Assembly: GCF_013074385.2 (NCBI RefSeq)
Contig: NZ_JABEYA020000010.1
Location: forward strand, 1 to 64,000
DNA length: 64,000 bases
Direction of reading: 5' to 3'
From: Vibrio ostreicida
Lineage (GTDB): Bacteria; Pseudomonadota; Gammaproteobacteria; Enterobacterales; Vibrionaceae
The position numbers and the translations under genes were made by a program. Below the pieces are notes generated by a model. The model was given only the letters and a program-made list of their open reading frames with translations, was not told where the DNA came from and ran no database searches. Positions 62,144 through 64,000 of this stretch are shown here, piece after piece (the first letter of the stretch is position 1; every line of letters begins with the position of its first letter).

Positions 62144-64000
62144 ATGTCTGATCACAACTCCATCATCTCTCATTTTCGGGACGCCATTTGCCAGTGCTTG
62201 GACATCCCAGACAACGAGCTCAACTCGTCTGACAATCTCTTTGAGTTGGGCCTTGATTCGATGTTTCTTATGCGTATCGTCAACCAGTGTCGACGCGCAG
62301 GATGTAAAATTACGCTAAAAGACATCTACCAGCACCCAACGTTAGCTGACATTCAGAACTTGGTGATCTCAAAAATGGCCTCAACGGCCAGTCATGTGGC
62401 ACCTCAAGCCCCCAATTACCAGACCATGACACAAGGGACACCCTTTGCCATGACGCCAGTTCAGCTTGCCTACTACGTCGGCCGGGATCAACACCAACCT
62501 CTGGGCGGCAACGGTTGCCATCTTTATCAAGAATTTAATACCCAAAATCTGGACCCGAATGCGCTTGAAAGTGCCATCAACACCCTGATTCACCGCCACC
62601 CTATGCTGAGCGTCGCGTTCAATCATGACGGTACGCAACAGTGGAAGAAACCCCAAGCAGTGCACCCCATCACCCGTCACGATCTTACTCAATTATCTTC
62701 AAATGACGCTGAGCAAGCGATGCTCACTTTGCGTAATAAGCTTAGCCACCGAGTTCTGGACGTGAATCAGGGGCAGACCATTGATGTTCAGGTGAGTTTA
62801 CTCAATCAACAGCAATGTCGTATTCACGTGAGCATCGACTTACTGGTGATGGACGCTTCAAGCTTTAGTCTGTTCTTTAATGAACTTTCCGCTCTTTTGA
62901 AAGGGCAAACATTACCCTCCCGCCCTACGGATTATGATTTTCTCAGCTACCTGCAACAAGAAAATCATGAGCTGAGGGAACAAAGACACACCGCAGAGGC
63001 GTTTTGGCAAAGTCAGCTATCGAGCCTGCCAGCCGCGCCAAATCTGCCTCTGGTTCAGGAGCCCGCTCAGCAACAAAAGCCGTCCTTTCAGCGCCGACAA
63101 CACTCTCTAGATAAACACCAATGGCAGACCTTTCAGGCGCTGGCGTCCGCACATCAGGTCACTCCGACTATGGTTCTGGCGACTCTCTATGCTGCGGTGA
63201 TGGCGCGTTGGAGTGGTCAAAGTAAACTGCTGCTCAACTTGACCTTGTTCGATTGCCACCCATTCAATGATGCCGTCAACGGAATGCTCGCAGATTTTAC
63301 CAATATTCTGCTCATCGATACCCATATTGATGACGCCAATATCACGGATCTGATTCAGGCTCATCAACGCCGATTCGCCGAGCTTTATGAACACCGAATC
63401 ACTTCTGGCGTTGAAGTGTTACGTAGCCTTAAAAAGAATGGCACACACCCTCACGGCGCTCCGGTTGTCTTCACCAGTAATCTGGGTAACTCGCTGTTTG
63501 GCGATGAGATCGAGGGCCCACTAGGACAACCCGGTTGGGGGATATCGCAAACCCCCCAAGTATGGCTCGATTTTGTCGCCTTTAAACAAGGGGATGGCAT
63601 CGTTCTACAGTGGGATGGCATCGATGAACTCTTTCCTGAAGGGTTTATCGATACCCTGTTCGCGGCCTTTACCCAACTGGTGGAACACATACTGACCCAG
63701 CCCCAGGCTTGGTGTCAGCCTCTGCCTGATTTGCTGCCCCACGATCAAAAATCCACTCGTCTGAAACGAAATCTACCGGTCGGCAATATCCCAAGTGGGC
63801 TACTTCACCAGCGAATTTTTGATTACGCACAAGGCAATCCTGACCAAATGGCGTTGATCAGCCAAGAACGAACGTTGAGTTATGGCCAGCTCACGGCCAA
63901 GGCGAGGCAGCTCGCTCAAGTGCTGATTGACGAAGGTTTGAGCCAAGGTGAACACGTCGCCATCAGTATGGAAAAAAGTGTCGGCCAAGTGGTTGCTGCG
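62144..64000 (+). CDS. irp2: yersiniabactin/piscibactin-type NRPS (HMWP2/Irp2-like), partial
   Basis: The first 619 residues are in the window and the gene continues. An aryl carrier domain has the phosphopantetheine serine S39 in LFELGLDSMF. A heterocyclization domain (about 95-530) has the hallmark D232-x4-D237-x2-S240 in DLLVMDASS, which forms thiazoline rings from cysteine. The adenylation domain begins near residue 550 (LISQERTLSYGQLTAKARQL). This order matches HMWP2/Irp2, where salicylate is loaded on the carrier and joined to cyclised cysteines. ATG 62144 follows TAAGAGA. Confidence 0.9.
   Translation, partial: MSDHNSIISHFRDAICQCLDIPDNELNSSDNLFELGLDSMFLMRIVNQCRRAGCKITLKDIYQHPTLADIQNLVISKMASTASHVAPQAPNYQTMTQGTPFAMTPVQLAYYVGRDQHQPLGGNGCHLYQEFNTQNLDPNALESAINTLIHRHPMLSVAFNHDGTQQWKKPQAVHPITRHDLTQLSSNDAEQAMLTLRNKLSHRVLDVNQGQTIDVQVSLLNQQQCRIHVSIDLLVMDASSFSLFFNELSALLKGQTLPSRPTDYDFLSYLQQENHELREQRHTAEAFWQSQLSSLPAAPNLPLVQEPAQQQKPSFQRRQHSLDKHQWQTFQALASAHQVTPTMVLATLYAAVMARWSGQSKLLLNLTLFDCHPFNDAVNGMLADFTNILLIDTHIDDANITDLIQAHQRRFAELYEHRITSGVEVLRSLKKNGTHPHGAPVVFTSNLGNSLFGDEIEGPLGQPGWGISQTPQVWLDFVAFKQGDGIVLQWDGIDELFPEGFIDTLFAAFTQLVEHILTQPQAWCQPLPDLLPHDQKSTRLKRNLPVGNIPSGLLHQRIFDYAQGNPDQMALISQERTLSYGQLTAKARQLAQVLIDEGLSQGEHVAISMEKSVGQVVAA

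Overview
The window looks like a Vibrio chromosome, most likely the secondary chromosome. The evidence is an AT-rich integron cassette array with V. cholerae-type attC sites, Vibrio families such as DUF5062, an ArfA with its regulatory hairpin, a VpsT-like regulator, and a grouping (norR/hmp/csp, nadE, gcv/glyA, chitinase) that I recall from Vibrio chromosome 2. No rRNA, tRNA or CRISPR array was seen.

Layout. (1) About 1-5,830 is a segment of a mobile integron array. It carries a secreted small protein, a nucleotidyltransferase, a coiled-coil/Cys protein, a TIR protein and a Pycsar-type anti-phage module. The module has one intact class III cyclase and one intact PycTM-like membrane effector, next to broken copies of each. 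Inverted copies of a ~29 bp repeat lie at both ends of the segment, and on the right it abuts a truncated DUF6817 gene. (2) 6-29 kb is core-like: dacA, a threonine/serine exporter, arfA, a cold-shock gene, yaeQ, the NO-response pair hmp/norR with visible sigma54 and NorR sites, a glutaredoxin-HAD-KefF-KefC cluster, MATE/DMT/MFS transporters, a GAF-GGDEF-EAL protein, a nadD-like/nadE divergon and a VpsT-like c-di-GMP-responsive regulator. (3) 29.5-33.1 kb holds three tandem secreted trypsin-like proteases with GlyGly-CTERM tails. (4) 33.4-40.5 kb is the glycine cleavage locus: gcvT and an XRE-cupin regulator on the minus strand, and glyA-gcvH-gcvP on the plus strand. The same palindrome lies upstream of gcvT and between the regulator and glyA. 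(5) 40.9-56 kb is accessory: a PI-PLC-like protein with duplicated N-terminal repeats, AraC and LysR regulators, several unknowns, a betaine-type binding protein, and a GH18 chitinase with a secreted companion. (6) From 56.4 kb to the end is the start of a piscibactin/yersiniabactin-type siderophore island: two AraC regulators, a TonB receptor, an MFS transporter, and the first NRPS gene, which runs off the window. Fur-box-like palindromes precede the second regulator and the receptor.

Most integrated units: the Pycsar mosaic (cyclase signal, membrane effector); NO detoxification (NorR activating hmp); serine/glycine one-carbon metabolism under a dedicated regulator; and siderophore uptake and synthesis under AraC/Fur control. 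All assignments come from reading the sequence and from knowledge of the families; no database search was run.
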